The notes under the pieces are model-generated. The model was given only the letters and a program-made list of their open reading frames with translations, made no database searches and was not told the DNA's origin. 64,000 nt of DNA from Nocardioides sp. HDW12B. Its GTDB lineage: Bacteria > Actinomycetota > Actinomycetes > Propionibacteriales > Nocardioidaceae. Both the position numbers and the translations under genes were made by a program. Location: assembly GCF_011299595.1 (NCBI RefSeq), contig NZ_CP049867.1:1426001-1490000 (forward strand), in the 5' to 3' direction. Shown one piece after another: positions 35,202 to 49,323 of this stretch. Numbering within the stretch: position 1 is the stretch's first letter; each line of letters starts with the position of its first letter.

Positions 35202-36982
35202 GCGAGGTCCAGCGCGGCGTCGACCAGCGCGAGGTGCGACAGCGCCTGCGGGAAGTTGCCGGCCTGGCAGTCCGAGACCGGGTCGATCTCCTCGGCGAGC
35301 AGCCCGACGTCGTTGCGGCGCTCCAGCAGCCGCTCGAAGAGGGCGGTCGCGTCGTCGTGGCGACCGGCAGCGGCGTACGCCGAGACGAGCCAGAACGAGC
35401 AGGCGACGAACGCGTACTCCTCGCCGGTGAGGCCGTCGACCCCGGAGGACGTGCGGTAGCGGCGTACCAGCCCGTCCTCGAACAGGTCCTCCTCGATGGC
35501 GCGGATCGTGCCCAGCATCAGCTCGTCGTCGCCGTCGATGAAGCCCAGCCCGGGCAGCACCAGCAGCGAGGCGTCGACCTCGGTGGTGTCGTAGTGCTGG
35601 GTGAAGGTGCCGCGCTCGCGGTCGACGCCGCGCTCGAGGATCTCGGCGCGCACGTCGTCGCGCACCTGGCGCCACCGCTCGACCGGTCCCTCGAGCCCGT
35701 CCTCCTCGACGGCCCGCACCGCGCGGTCGAAGGCGACCCAGACCAGGACGCGGGAGTGGGTGAAGTGCCGCTGCTCGCCGCGGATCTCCCAGATGCCGTG
35801 GTCGGGCTGCTGCCACCGCTGGGCCAGGTGCTCGACGAGGACCCGCTGCAGGGACCAGGAGTCCGCTGAGTCCTCCAACCCGGTCGAGCGGGCCAGGTGC
35901 AGCGCCGCCAGCACCTCGCCGAAGACGTCGGCCTGCTGCTGCCCGACGGCGCCGTTGCCGATGCGCACCGGGGAGGAGCCCTGGTAGCCGGCCAGGTGCT
36001 CGAGCTCGCGCTCGGGCAGGTCACGGCCGCCGTCGACGGCATACACGATCTGGAGGTCCTGGGGGTCGCCCGCGACCGCGCGCAGCAGCCAGGAGCGCCA
36101 GAGGCTCGCCTCGTGGCGGTAACCGGAGCGCAGCAGCGAGCCCAGCGTCATCGACGCGTCGCGCAGCCAGCAGTAGCGGTAGTCCCAGTTGCGGCTGCCG
36201 CCGAAGTCCTCCGGCAGGCTCGTCGTCGGCGCGGCCACGATCCCGCCGGTGCCGCCGTGGGTCAGCAGCCGCAGCGTCAGCAGCGAGCGCACCACCGCGT
36301 CGCGGTAGGACCCGTCGTAGCTGCAGTGGTCGGCCCAGGCCTGCAGCAGCTCGCGGGTCTCCTCCACGCGGGCCGCGACGTCGCCGGCGTCGGGGATCTC
36401 GTGGTGCGAGGCGTTCCAGACCGTCACGAACTCGAGCCGGTCGCCCGCGCCGACGTCGAACTCGTCGACGTGGTGGCCGTCCTCGCGGGTGGGGAGCCGG
36501 GAGCCGCGCAGCACGAGCCGGTCGGGGCCGGCGACGGCCATGATGATCTCCTGGCCGTCCTGCTGCTCGCGGCGCACCCACGGGCGGATGCCGCCGTACC
36601 CGAAGCGGACGATCCACTCGTGGCGCACGCGGACCGTGCCCTCCACGCCCTCGACGACACGGACCAGGTCGGCGCGTCCGTCGCCCACGGGCATGGCGTC
36701 GGTGACGGTGACGACCCCAGTCGGGGTCGTGAACGTCGTCTCGAGGATCGAGGTGTCGCCGACGTAGCGACGCGAGACCTCGACCTCGTCGTCGTCACCC
36801 TGGCTGAGCGCAGCCGGGCCGATCAGCCAGCGACCGTTGTCGCGGTCGCCCAGCAGTGCGGCGAAGCACGCGGGGGAGTCGAAGCGGGGGAGGCAGAGCC
36901 AGTCGACCGAGCCGTCCTTCCCGATGAGGGCGCCGGTGCCGGTGTCGCCGATCAGGGCGTAGTCCTCGATGGGGAGGGGCAT
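35186..36982 (-). CDS. Glycoside hydrolase family 15 protein (glucoamylase/trehalase-like)
   Basis: 598 residues. It starts MPLPIEDYALIGDTGTGALIGKDGSVDWLCLPRFDSPACFA, an N-terminal beta domain, then an alpha/alpha barrel with SRNWDYRYCWLRDAS. This branch includes mycobacterial GH15 trehalases, so trehalose or short alpha-glucans are the likely substrates. The ATG at 36982 lies 7 bases after a minus-strand TACGGT box, giving a leaderless message. No signal peptide, so cytosolic. It sits where cinA is usually found between pgsA and clgR. The exact substrate cannot be told from sequence. Confidence 0.9.
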   Translation of the reverse strand: MPLPIEDYALIGDTGTGALIGKDGSVDWLCLPRFDSPACFAALLGDRDNGRWLIGPAALSQGDDDEVEVSRRYVGDTSILETTFTTPTGVVTVTDAMPVGDGRADLVRVVEGVEGTVRVRHEWIVRFGYGGIRPWVRREQQDGQEIIMAVAGPDRLVLRGSRLPTREDGHHVDEFDVGAGDRLEFVTVWNASHHEIPDAGDVAARVEETRELLQAWADHCSYDGSYRDAVVRSLLTLRLLTHGGTGGIVAAPTTSLPEDFGGSRNWDYRYCWLRDASMTLGSLLRSGYRHEASLWRSWLLRAVAGDPQDLQIVYAVDGGRDLPERELEHLAGYQGSSPVRIGNGAVGQQQADVFGEVLAALHLARSTGLEDSADSWSLQRVLVEHLAQRWQQPDHGIWEIRGEQRHFTHSRVLVWVAFDRAVRAVEEDGLEGPVERWRQVRDDVRAEILERGVDRERGTFTQHYDTTEVDASLLVLPGLGFIDGDDELMLGTIRAIEEDLFEDGLVRRYRTSSGVDGLTGEEYAFVACSFWLVSAYAAAGRHDDATALFERLLERRNDVGLLAEEIDPVSDCQAGNFPQALSHLALVDAALDLAQSAG

Positions 36983-36989
36983 GGCCGCT

Positions 36990-36995
36990 ACCGTA
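36990..36995 (-). promoter_or_regulatory. Leaderless-type -10 box of the GH15 gene
   Basis: TACGGT on the minus strand, 7 bases before the ATG at 36982. Confidence 0.55.
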
Positions 36996-37060
36996 GCCAC
37001 CCCACGACACGACCGCCGGACAGGCGGTGGAATGGGCACGGAAGCGTTGGGGTTGAGTAG

Positions 37061-37075
37061 TAGGTTGGTCCAACC
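37061..37075 (+). promoter_or_regulatory. Promoter and palindrome upstream of the ClgR-type gene
   Basis: A TAGGTT -10 box (37061-37066) overlaps a perfect palindrome GGTTGG-T-CCAACC (37063-37075), about 45 bases before the ATG. A repressor bound here would cover the -10, so autoregulation is plausible (inference). Confidence 0.45.
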
Positions 37076-37120
37076 ACGAGGCCGGACCACCGGCCACGAC
37101 CGAGAGGACGGGAGCGCGAC

Positions 37121-37450
37121 ATGGTGCTGTTCCGCCGTCTCCTCGGTGAGGTGCTCCGCCGCCGCCGTCTCGAGCAGGGGCGCACGCTGCGCCAGCTCTG
37201 CGGCGACGCCCGCGTGAGCCTGGGCTACATGTCCGAGATCGAGCGCGGGCAGAAGGAGGCCTCCAGCGAGCTGCTGGCCTCGATCTGCGCCGCCCTGGAC
37301 GTGCCGCTGTCCGAGATCCTCTCCGAGGTCTCCGACGCCGTGGCGCTGGCCGAGGCCGCCGCCCTGGTCCGCGTCCGCCCGCTCGAGCTGCGCTCGGACA
37401 AGGTCTCCAGCCCGGCCGCCGACGGCGACGTCGTCGCCTCCGCCGCCTGA
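37121..37450 (+). CDS. clgR: XRE-family regulator, ClgR-like
   Basis: 109 residues. HTH (~10-65) with LRQLCGDARVSLGYMSEIERGQKEASSELLASICAAL, the form found in ClgR/PopR, the activator of Clp protease genes in actinobacteria. It lies near pgsA and recA, as in Mycobacterium (Rv2745c) and Corynebacterium. The C-terminus (~80-109) is short and rich in Ala, Ser and Asp; ClgR is itself a Clp substrate through a C-terminal AA motif, and this protein ends VASAA, which fits. Reported targets outside this window are not testable here. Confidence 0.82.
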   Translation: MVLFRRLLGEVLRRRRLEQGRTLRQLCGDARVSLGYMSEIERGQKEASSELLASICAALDVPLSEILSEVSDAVALAEAAALVRVRPLELRSDKVSSPAADGDVVASAA

Positions 37451-37479
37451 CCCGCACCTCAGCGCGCCTCGGAGGGACC

Positions 37480-38262
37480 TCAGGCGGGTTGGCAGGTGGG
37501 GCACCAGAAGGTGACCCGGTCGCGCGGAGGTACGCCGTGCGTGCCGCGCTCGATGCGGGTACGGCAGCGACGGCAGGGCTGACCACCCCGGCTGTAGACG
37601 TAGTGGGTGCGTCCGCGTCGCAGGTCGCCCGTCGTGGCCTGCTGGGCGCGCTCCTTGTTGACCTCGAGCAGCGCCTTGGCCCGACGCACCAGGCGCGGCA
37701 GGTCCGCGACGGCGCCGAGGGGTGCGTGGGGTCGGACGCCGGCGAGGAAGCACAGCTCGGCGGCGTACATGTTGCCGATGCCGGCGAGGTTGCGCTGGTC
37801 CAGCAACGCCTCCACGACGGGCCGGTCGGGCTCGGTTCCCAGCCGCGCCAGGGCCTCGGCCTCGTCCCAGTCGGGACCGAGCAGGTCGGGGCCGAGGTGG
37901 CCGACGACCGACTCCTCGTCGGCGCGCGGGAGCAGCTCGGTCACCCCGAGGCTGAAGCCGACCGCCGCCCACTCCTCGGTGGTGAGCACCACGCGAGCCT
38001 GGTGCGTCGGCCGCCGCCAGCGTGTGCCGGGCCGGTAGAGGTGCCAGGAGCCCTCCATCTTCAGGTGCGTGTGCAGGGTGTGCGCCTCCCCGATGCGCGT
38101 CATCAGGTGCTTGCCCCGGGCGACGGTCTCCACCACCGGCTGCCCGGACAGGTTGACCGTCGCGATCTCGGGCACCCGGAAGTCCGAGGTCACCAGCAGG
38201 TGCCCGCTCAGAGCACGGTCCAGCGACCGGGCCGTGCGCCAGACGGTGTCGCCCTCAGGCAC
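37480..38262 (-). CDS. nei: DNA glycosylase/AP lyase of the Fpg/Nei family (Nei2-like)
   Basis: 260 residues from GTG 38262, giving V-PEGDTVW so that Pro2 and Glu3, the catalytic N-terminus after Met removal, are in place. An H2TH region (~150-180, LLDQRNLAGIGNMYAAE) and a C-terminal zinc finger CRRCRTR-x12-WCPTC are complete. It cuts oxidised pyrimidines from DNA. It is 5 bases downstream of lhr; the pairing of lhr with a Nei2 gene is known in mycobacteria. Choosing Nei over Fpg rests on the PEGDT start. Confidence 0.92.
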   Translation of the reverse strand: MPEGDTVWRTARSLDRALSGHLLVTSDFRVPEIATVNLSGQPVVETVARGKHLMTRIGEAHTLHTHLKMEGSWHLYRPGTRWRRPTHQARVVLTTEEWAAVGFSLGVTELLPRADEESVVGHLGPDLLGPDWDEAEALARLGTEPDRPVVEALLDQRNLAGIGNMYAAELCFLAGVRPHAPLGAVADLPRLVRRAKALLEVNKERAQQATTGDLRRGRTHYVYSRGGQPCRRCRTRIERGTHGVPPRDRVTFWCPTCQPA

Positions 38263-38267
38263 GGTGT

Positions 38268-42959
<4,692 letters not shown>

Positions 42960-43098
42960 GCTCGCACCCGTCGCTTCCTGTCGTCGCGGCCGCCCGGGCC
43001 CGAGATGGCACCGGGACGGCGTCGCCCGCGTGCTGACCATCTTGTCCGACGGCACCGACAACCACCCACGGTGCCGGGTCCGGGCGGCTCGCGGGGTG

Positions 43099-43114
43099 CC
43101 CCGGCAAACCGGGG
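43099..43114. other. Small perfect hairpin in the lhr/ABC gap
   Basis: CCCCGG, loop CAAA, CCGGGG. It lies between the divergent lhr and ABC genes, about 25 bp upstream of the ABC -10 box; it could be an operator or a structure in the lhr leader. Confidence 0.35.
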
Positions 43115-43137
43115 TGAGTCCTGTCGGCGACGCGCGT

Positions 43138-43143
43138 TAGGTT
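43138..43143 (+). promoter_or_regulatory. Leaderless-type -10 box of the ABC exporter operon
   Basis: TAGGTT, 6 bases, then ATG at 43150. Confidence 0.6.
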
Positions 43144-43149
43144 GCGTCC

Positions 43150-44183
<1,034 letters not shown>

Positions 44184-44184
<1 letters not shown>

Positions 44185-45029
44185 TGAGCGCGCCCACCAC
44201 CCCGGCAAGCCACCCCGGCGGCGGCCGCGACCAGGGCGACGACGGCCCCGTCGGCGCCCGCGCCATGGTGCTGCGCCAGAGCGACTACTGGCTCACCCGC
44301 TTCCGTCGCACCTGGCGGGGGTCGGTCATCGGGTCCTTCCTCGAGCCGGTCCTCTACCTGCTCGCGATGGGCGTCCTGCTCGGGCAGTACGTCGACGACG
44401 CCGGCTCGGCGAGCATCGGGCCGTCGTACCTCGACTTCGTCGCCCCCGGCATGATGGCGGCCGCCTCGATGCAGCTGGCCACCAGCGAGACCACGTGGCC
44501 GGTGATGGGCGCGGTCAAGTGGGACCGGACCTACTACGGCATGCTCGCGACGCCGTTGCGGGTGCGCGACATCGTGGCCGGACACCTGACGTTCGTGGTG
44601 CTGCGCCTGGGGTTCACCGCCGCGGTCTTCGCGCTGGTCGTCGGCATCTTCGGCGTGTTCTCCTCGGTCCCGGGCGCGCTGGGTGCCTGGCTCGCGGCGG
44701 TCCTGACCGGCATCGCCTTCGCGTTCCCGGTCTACGGCTACGCCGCCGGGGCGAGGTCCGAGCAGTCCTTCGCGCTGATCTACCGCATCGGCGTCATCCC
44801 GATGTTCCTGTTCTCGGGCGCCTTCTTCCCGGTGGAGAACCTCCCGGCGCCGCTCGAGGTGGTCGCCCGGGTGCTGCCGCTGTGGCACGGCGTCGAGCTG
44901 TGCCGTGGCGCCGCCCTGGGTGGCCTCGACCTGCTGCCGGCGGTGGGCCACGTCGCCTACCTCGCCGCCCTCGCGGGCGCCGGCGGCTGGTGGGCCGTGC
45001 GCCGCCTCACCGGACGGCTGGTGGTCTGA
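44184..45029 (+). CDS. ABC-2 type permease, first subunit (NodJ-like)
   Basis: 281 residues from ATG 44184 (TGATG overlap). Six hydrophobic segments with the typical ABC-2 pattern: RTWRGSVIGSFLEPVLYLLAMGVLLG, then a polar DFVAPGMMAAASM stretch and SGAFFPVENLPAPLEVVARVLPLWHGVEL near the end. NodJ-type channels work as dimers; here the partner is the next gene. No export signal is needed. Complete length. Confidence 0.88.
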
Positions 45030-45030
45030 C

Positions 45031-45849
45031 GTGGCCGTCGTCACCACCGCCCTCGCGCGCTCGCTCGGCCGCTCCGGCCCGGTCGGACCCGACCACGGCG
45101 GCCCGGGCGCGCTCATGGTGCGCAACTTCTGGGTGATGCGCCGGGCCTGGGTCGTCGTGGCCAGCGGGTTCTTCGAGCCGGTGTTCTTCCTGCTCTCCAT
45201 CGGCGTGGGCATCGGGGCCATCGTCAGCGGCTTCACCGTCATGGGGGAGGAGATCCCCTACAAGGAGTTCGTCGCGCCCGCGATGCTGGCCGCGTCCGCC
45301 ATGAACGGCGCGATCATGGACTCGACGTTCAACGTCTTCTTCAAGCTGAAGTTCGAGAAGGTGTACGACGCCGTGCTCGCCACGCCGCTCGGGCCCCGCG
45401 ACGTGGCCCGGGCCGAGATCGGGTGGGCCGTCTCGCGCGGCGGTCTCTACGCCACCGGCTTCCTGCTCGTGATGCTCGCGATGGGGTTGCTGTCGTCGTG
45501 GTGGGCGCTGCTGGCCCTGCCCGCCGCGCTGCTGACGAGCTTCGCCTTCGCCGGGGTCGGGATGGCGCTGACGACCTTCATGAAGTCCTGGCAGGACTTC
45601 GAGCTGGTGCTGCTCGCGATCATGCCGATGTTCCTGTTCTCGGCCACGTTCTACCCGGTCGAGACGTACGGCGACTGGCGCTGGCTGGTCGAGGTCACGC
45701 CGCTCTACCGGGCCGTGGTGCTCATGCGCGAGCTCTGCACCGGCCTGCTGAGCGAGGCCTCGCTGGTCTCGGTCGCCTACCTGGCCACGATGGGCGTCAT
45801 CGGCATGACCGTCGCCGGGCGCCGCATCGGCAAGCTGCTCCTGACCTGA
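45031..45849 (+). CDS. ABC-2 type permease, second subunit (NodJ-like)
   Basis: 272 residues, GTG start right after the previous stop. Same layout as its neighbour: VASGFFEPVFFLLSIGVGIG, EFVAPAMLAASAMNGAIMDSTF and FLFSATFYPVETYGDWRWLVEVTPLYRAV. The two permeases are related but diverged, so the channel is a heterodimer. A short gap with GAGGAGG leads to the DUF3046 gene. Confidence 0.88.
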   Translation: MAVVTTALARSLGRSGPVGPDHGGPGALMVRNFWVMRRAWVVVASGFFEPVFFLLSIGVGIGAIVSGFTVMGEEIPYKEFVAPAMLAASAMNGAIMDSTFNVFFKLKFEKVYDAVLATPLGPRDVARAEIGWAVSRGGLYATGFLLVMLAMGLLSSWWALLALPAALLTSFAFAGVGMALTTFMKSWQDFELVLLAIMPMFLFSATFYPVETYGDWRWLVEVTPLYRAVVLMRELCTGLLSEASLVSVAYLATMGVIGMTVAGRRIGKLLLT

Positions 45850-45888
45850 CCTGACCAACCAGCACCTGCACCGCACCTGAGGAGGACC

Positions 45889-46083
45889 GTGAGGCACACC
45901 GAGTTCTGGGCCCGGATGGAGGCCGAGCTGGGGGCGGCGTACGCCCCGGTCTGGGCGCGCCAGCAGGTGCTCGGCGCGCTCGGCGGCCGCACGCCGGAGG
46001 CGGCGCTCGAGCAGGGTGTGCCGCCCAAGCAGGTCTGGTACGCCGTCGCGGCCGTGCTCGGGGTGCCCGAGAGCCGGCGGTGA
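45889..46083 (+). CDS. DUF3046 family protein
   Basis: 64 residues, GTG with a strong GAGGAGG ribosome site. RHTEFWARMEAELGAAYAPVWARQQVL and a QVWYAVAAVLGVPESRR end are typical of DUF3046, short helical proteins of actinobacteria usually encoded just before recA. Here recA is 8 kb further on, with a block of unrelated genes between. Function unknown. Confidence 0.85.
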   Translation: MRHTEFWARMEAELGAAYAPVWARQQVLGALGGRTPEAALEQGVPPKQVWYAVAAVLGVPESRR

Positions 46084-46087
46084 CCCC

Positions 46088-47395
46088 GTGACGGACGTGC
46101 CCGTGTCGGACGCCCCCGCGTCTGAGGCCCCGCTGCGGGCCGCCGAGGTGGCGAGCGCGCAGACCCGCACGGTCCAGGTGCTCGTCGGCTCCCAGGCGCT
46201 CGGCGGGCTCGGCACCACGATCGGGATCGCCGTCGCCTCCGTCCTGGCCGAGCGCATCACCGGCAACGCCTCCCTGGCCGGGCTCGTGCAGACCGTCCAG
46301 GTCCTCGGCTCCGCCGGCGCGGCCTACCTGCTCGCCCGTGTCATGGGGCGCCACGGACGCCGTCCGGGGGTGGCGCTGGGCTACCTGCTCGGGGCCGTCG
46401 GGGCGGGCCTCTGCGTCGTCGGGGGAGCGGTCGGCTCCTTCGCCCTGCTGCTGACCGGGGCGCTGCTGCTGGGCGCCAACACCGCCGCGTCGCTCGCCTC
46501 CCGCTACGCCGCCGCCGACCTCGCCCCGGCCCGGAGCAAGGGACGGGCGCTCTCGCTCGTGCTGTGGGCGACGACGGTCGGCGCCGTCGCCGGCCCCAAC
46601 CTCGTCGGACCCGCGGGCGACCTCGCCTCCGCCGTCGGTCTGCCCGTGCTCACCGGTCCGTTCCTCGTCAGCCTGGTCGCGACCCTCGCCGCCTCGCTCG
46701 TCGTGGCCGCCCTGCTGCGACCCGACCCGCTCCTGCTCGCCCGCGAGGTCTCGGGCGAGGACCTGCACGGTCCGCCCGCGCGCCTGAGCCGCACCGAGCG
46801 GCGCGAGCTGCTGCGCGCCCACCCGGGCATCGGGGCGGCGGTCCTGGCGATGGCGTCCGCGCACGCCGTGATGGTCGCCGTGATGGTGATGACCCCGCTG
46901 CACATGGACCACGGGGGTGCCGACCTCGAGGTCATCGGCCTGGTGATCAGCATCCACGTGCTCGGGATGTTCTTCCTCTCCCCGCTGGTGGGCGCGCTGG
47001 TGGACCGGGTCGGCCCGCGTGCGGTGCTGGGGCTCGGTGCAGGCGTGCTCTGGGCGTCGCTGACGCTGAGCGGCACGGCACCGGAGGGGGCGTCGCTGCG
47101 GATCGGCACCGGGCTGTTCCTGCTGGGCCTCGGCTGGTCGCTGTGCACCGTCGCGGCCGCCGCGCTGCTGACCCTGACCGCGCCGCTCGCGCACCGCACC
47201 GGGGTGCAGGGCACGGCCGACCTGTTGATGAACCTCGCCGCGGCGGCCGCCGGCGTCGGGGGAGGGCTGGTGGTCGGGCTCCTGGGCTACGGCGCCCTCA
47301 ACGCCTTCGCGGCGGTCCTCGTCCTCGGCGTGGCCGGTGCCGCGGTCGGGGCCGGACCTCGGTCCGCCGCCGGGGAGCGGGCCGACGCCCTCTAG
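46088..47395 (+). CDS. MFS transporter
   Basis: 435 residues from GTG 46088, 4 bases after DUF3046. Twelve hydrophobic helices in two halves; the loop MGRHGRRPGVALG (helix 2-3) carries the MFS GxxxD/RxGRR signature, and the second half has a matching VDRVGPRAVLG. A drug- or metabolite-type proton antiporter; substrate unknown. Its stop overlaps the -10 box of mtnP. Confidence 0.87.
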   Translation: MTDVPVSDAPASEAPLRAAEVASAQTRTVQVLVGSQALGGLGTTIGIAVASVLAERITGNASLAGLVQTVQVLGSAGAAYLLARVMGRHGRRPGVALGYLLGAVGAGLCVVGGAVGSFALLLTGALLLGANTAASLASRYAAADLAPARSKGRALSLVLWATTVGAVAGPNLVGPAGDLASAVGLPVLTGPFLVSLVATLAASLVVAALLRPDPLLLAREVSGEDLHGPPARLSRTERRELLRAHPGIGAAVLAMASAHAVMVAVMVMTPLHMDHGGADLEVIGLVISIHVLGMFFLSPLVGALVDRVGPRAVLGLGAGVLWASLTLSGTAPEGASLRIGTGLFLLGLGWSLCTVAAAALLTLTAPLAHRTGVQGTADLLMNLAAAAAGVGGGLVVGLLGYGALNAFAAVLVLGVAGAAVGAGPRSAAGERADAL

Positions 47396-47398
47396 GGT
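47393..47398 (+). promoter_or_regulatory. -10 box of mtnP, overlapping the MFS stop
   Basis: TAGGGT then 8 bases to ATG at 47407; the TAG is also the stop codon of the MFS gene. Confidence 0.5.
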
Positions 47399-47406
47399 CG
47401 GGTGCC

Positions 47407-48207
47407 ATGACCAGCCCTGAGCGACCCACCCTCGCCGTCATCGGCGGCAGTGGCTTCTACGAGTTCCTCGACGACGCCGAGACGGTCGAGGTGGAGACGC
47501 CGTACGGCGCCCCCTCGGCCCCCGTCACCATCGGCGAGGTGGGCGGCCGTCGCGTCGCCTTCCTGCCGCGCCACGGCAAGGGCCACGCCCAGCCGCCGCA
47601 CAAGATCAACGTGCGCGCCAACATCTGGGCCCTGCGCTCGGTGGGCGTGCGCCAGGTCCTCGCCCCCTGCGCCGTCGGCGGCCTGCAGCCCCACACGCAG
47701 CCCGGCACCCTCGTCGTGCCCGACCAGCTGGTCGACCGCACCACCTCCCGGATCGGCACCTTCGTCGAGACCGGCGCGATGCACATCCCCTTCGCCGACC
47801 CCTACTGCCCCCAGCTGCGCGGCTCGCTGCTCGGCGCCGCGCCCGACGCGGTCGACGGCGGGGCCATGGTCGTCATCGAGGGGCCGCGCTTCTCCACCCG
47901 CGCCGAGTCGCAGTGGTACGCCGCGCAGGGCTGGTCGCTGGTCAACATGACCGGGCTGCCCGAGGCGGCGCTGGCCCGCGAGATGGGGCTCTGCTACGCC
48001 GCCATCGCCCTGGTGACCGACGTCGACGCCGGGGTCTCGGCCGAGGACGAGTCGGTGAGCATGGAGGCGGTGTTCGCGATGTTCGCGGCCAACATCGACC
48101 GGCTCAAGGGCCTCATCGGCGACGCCGTCGCGGCCGCCCCGCCACCGGGACCGTGCGGCTGCAACACCTGGATGGACGGCCTCGAGATCCCCTACGAGCT
48201 CCCGTGA
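47407..48207 (+). CDS. mtnP: S-methyl-5'-thioadenosine phosphorylase
   Basis: 266 residues. LAVIGGSGFYEFLD at the start, PRHGKGHAQPPHKIN, IEGPRFSTRAESQWY and VNMTGLPEAALAREMG (substrate Met) define the family. It splits methylthioadenosine, a by-product of polyamine synthesis, to adenine and methylthioribose 1-phosphate, by phosphate. Full length. GTGA links it to the epimerase gene. The family also includes nucleoside phosphorylases with close sequence; the MTA assignment rests on the overall pattern. Confidence 0.92.
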   Translation: MTSPERPTLAVIGGSGFYEFLDDAETVEVETPYGAPSAPVTIGEVGGRRVAFLPRHGKGHAQPPHKINVRANIWALRSVGVRQVLAPCAVGGLQPHTQPGTLVVPDQLVDRTTSRIGTFVETGAMHIPFADPYCPQLRGSLLGAAPDAVDGGAMVVIEGPRFSTRAESQWYAAQGWSLVNMTGLPEAALAREMGLCYAAIALVTDVDAGVSAEDESVSMEAVFAMFAANIDRLKGLIGDAVAAAPPPGPCGCNTWMDGLEIPYELP

Positions 48208-49244
48208 AGGTCCTGCTCACCGGCGCGTCCGGCTTCATCGGCGCCGCGATCCGCGACCAGCTCGACGCGTCCGGGCACGACGTCGTCGCCGTCGACGCCC
48301 TCATCCCGCAGGCCCACGGCACGGACACCGTGCCCGACGTCAGCGTCCACCGGCTCGACGTGCGCCAGGCCGACACCTGGGTCGACCTGCTCCGCGGGGT
48401 CGACGTGGTCTGCCACCAGTCGGCCATGGTCGGCGCCGGCGTGACGGTGGCCGACATGCCGCTCTACGCCTCGCACAACGACCTCGGCACCGCGGTGCTG
48501 CTCGCCGCGATGGAGGAGGCGGGCGTGAAGCGGCTGGTGTTCGCCTCCTCGATGGTCGTCTACGGCGAGGGCCGCTACGTCTGCGCGACGCACGGGCACG
48601 TGCAGCCCGGCGTGCGCACGGTGGCCGACCTCGAGGCCGGCCGTTTCGACAACCCGTGCCCGTCCTGCGACCGCGCCCTCGGGTGGGAGCTCGTCGACGA
48701 GGACGCCCGCCTCGACCCGCGCAGCAGCTACGCCGCGTCCAAGCTGGCCACGGAGCACTACGCCTCCGCGTGGGTGCGGCAGGCCGACGCCCGGGCCGTG
48801 GGGCTGAGGTACCACAACGTCTACGGCGCCCGGATGCCGCGGGACACGCCGTACTCCGGGGTGGCGGCGATCTTCCGCTCCTCGCTCGAGCGCGGCGAGT
48901 CCCCGCGGGTGTTCGAGGACGGCGGGCAGATGCGCGACTTCGTCCACGTCACCGACGTCGCCCGGGCGAACCTCGCCTCGATCGAGGCGGTCGCGGAGGA
49001 CCGGCTGGCGCCGTACGAGGCCTTCAACGTCTGCTCCGGCGAGCCGGTGAGCATCCGCGACGTGGCGCAGATGCTCGGCGCCGCCAGCGGCATCGACCCC
49101 GTGGTCACCGGCCAGTACCGACTGGGCGACGTGCGGCACGTGGTCGCCTCGCCCGAGCGGGCCCGGCAGGTGCTGGGGTTCAGCGCGCAGGTCGGCCCCG
49201 AGCAGGGCCTGGCCGCCTTCGTGCACGAGCCGCTGCGCACCTGA
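48204..49244 (+). CDS. NAD-dependent epimerase/dehydratase (SDR) with Cys insertion
   Basis: 346 residues. Rossmann motif GASGFIG (7-13), SSMVVYG and YAASK (catalytic Tyr/Lys ~177/181) give an extended SDR sugar-nucleotide epimerase. Inserted between them is a region with CATHGH and CPSCDRALGW (~130-160), Cys/His residues suggestive of a zinc site, which most UDP-glucose epimerases lack. It starts a group of glycan-type genes. Substrate unknown. A tandem repeat begins after the stop. Confidence 0.88.
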   Translation: MKVLLTGASGFIGAAIRDQLDASGHDVVAVDALIPQAHGTDTVPDVSVHRLDVRQADTWVDLLRGVDVVCHQSAMVGAGVTVADMPLYASHNDLGTAVLLAAMEEAGVKRLVFASSMVVYGEGRYVCATHGHVQPGVRTVADLEAGRFDNPCPSCDRALGWELVDEDARLDPRSSYAASKLATEHYASAWVRQADARAVGLRYHNVYGARMPRDTPYSGVAAIFRSSLERGESPRVFEDGGQMRDFVHVTDVARANLASIEAVAEDRLAPYEAFNVCSGEPVSIRDVAQMLGAASGIDPVVTGQYRLGDVRHVVASPERARQVLGFSAQVGPEQGLAAFVHEPLRT

Positions 49245-49259
49245 CGCCGTCGGGCCGGT

Positions 49260-49323
49260 GACCCGCTGACCCGCTGACCTGCTGACCCGCTGACCCGCTG
49301 ACCTGCTGACCTGCCGAGCCGCT
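49260..49323. repeat. Eight 8-bp tandem repeats
   Basis: Units GACCCGCT/GACCTGCT in eight copies, the last two with one change each, starting 16 bp after the epimerase stop and reaching into the stop of the convergent membrane-protein gene. Confidence 0.85.
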
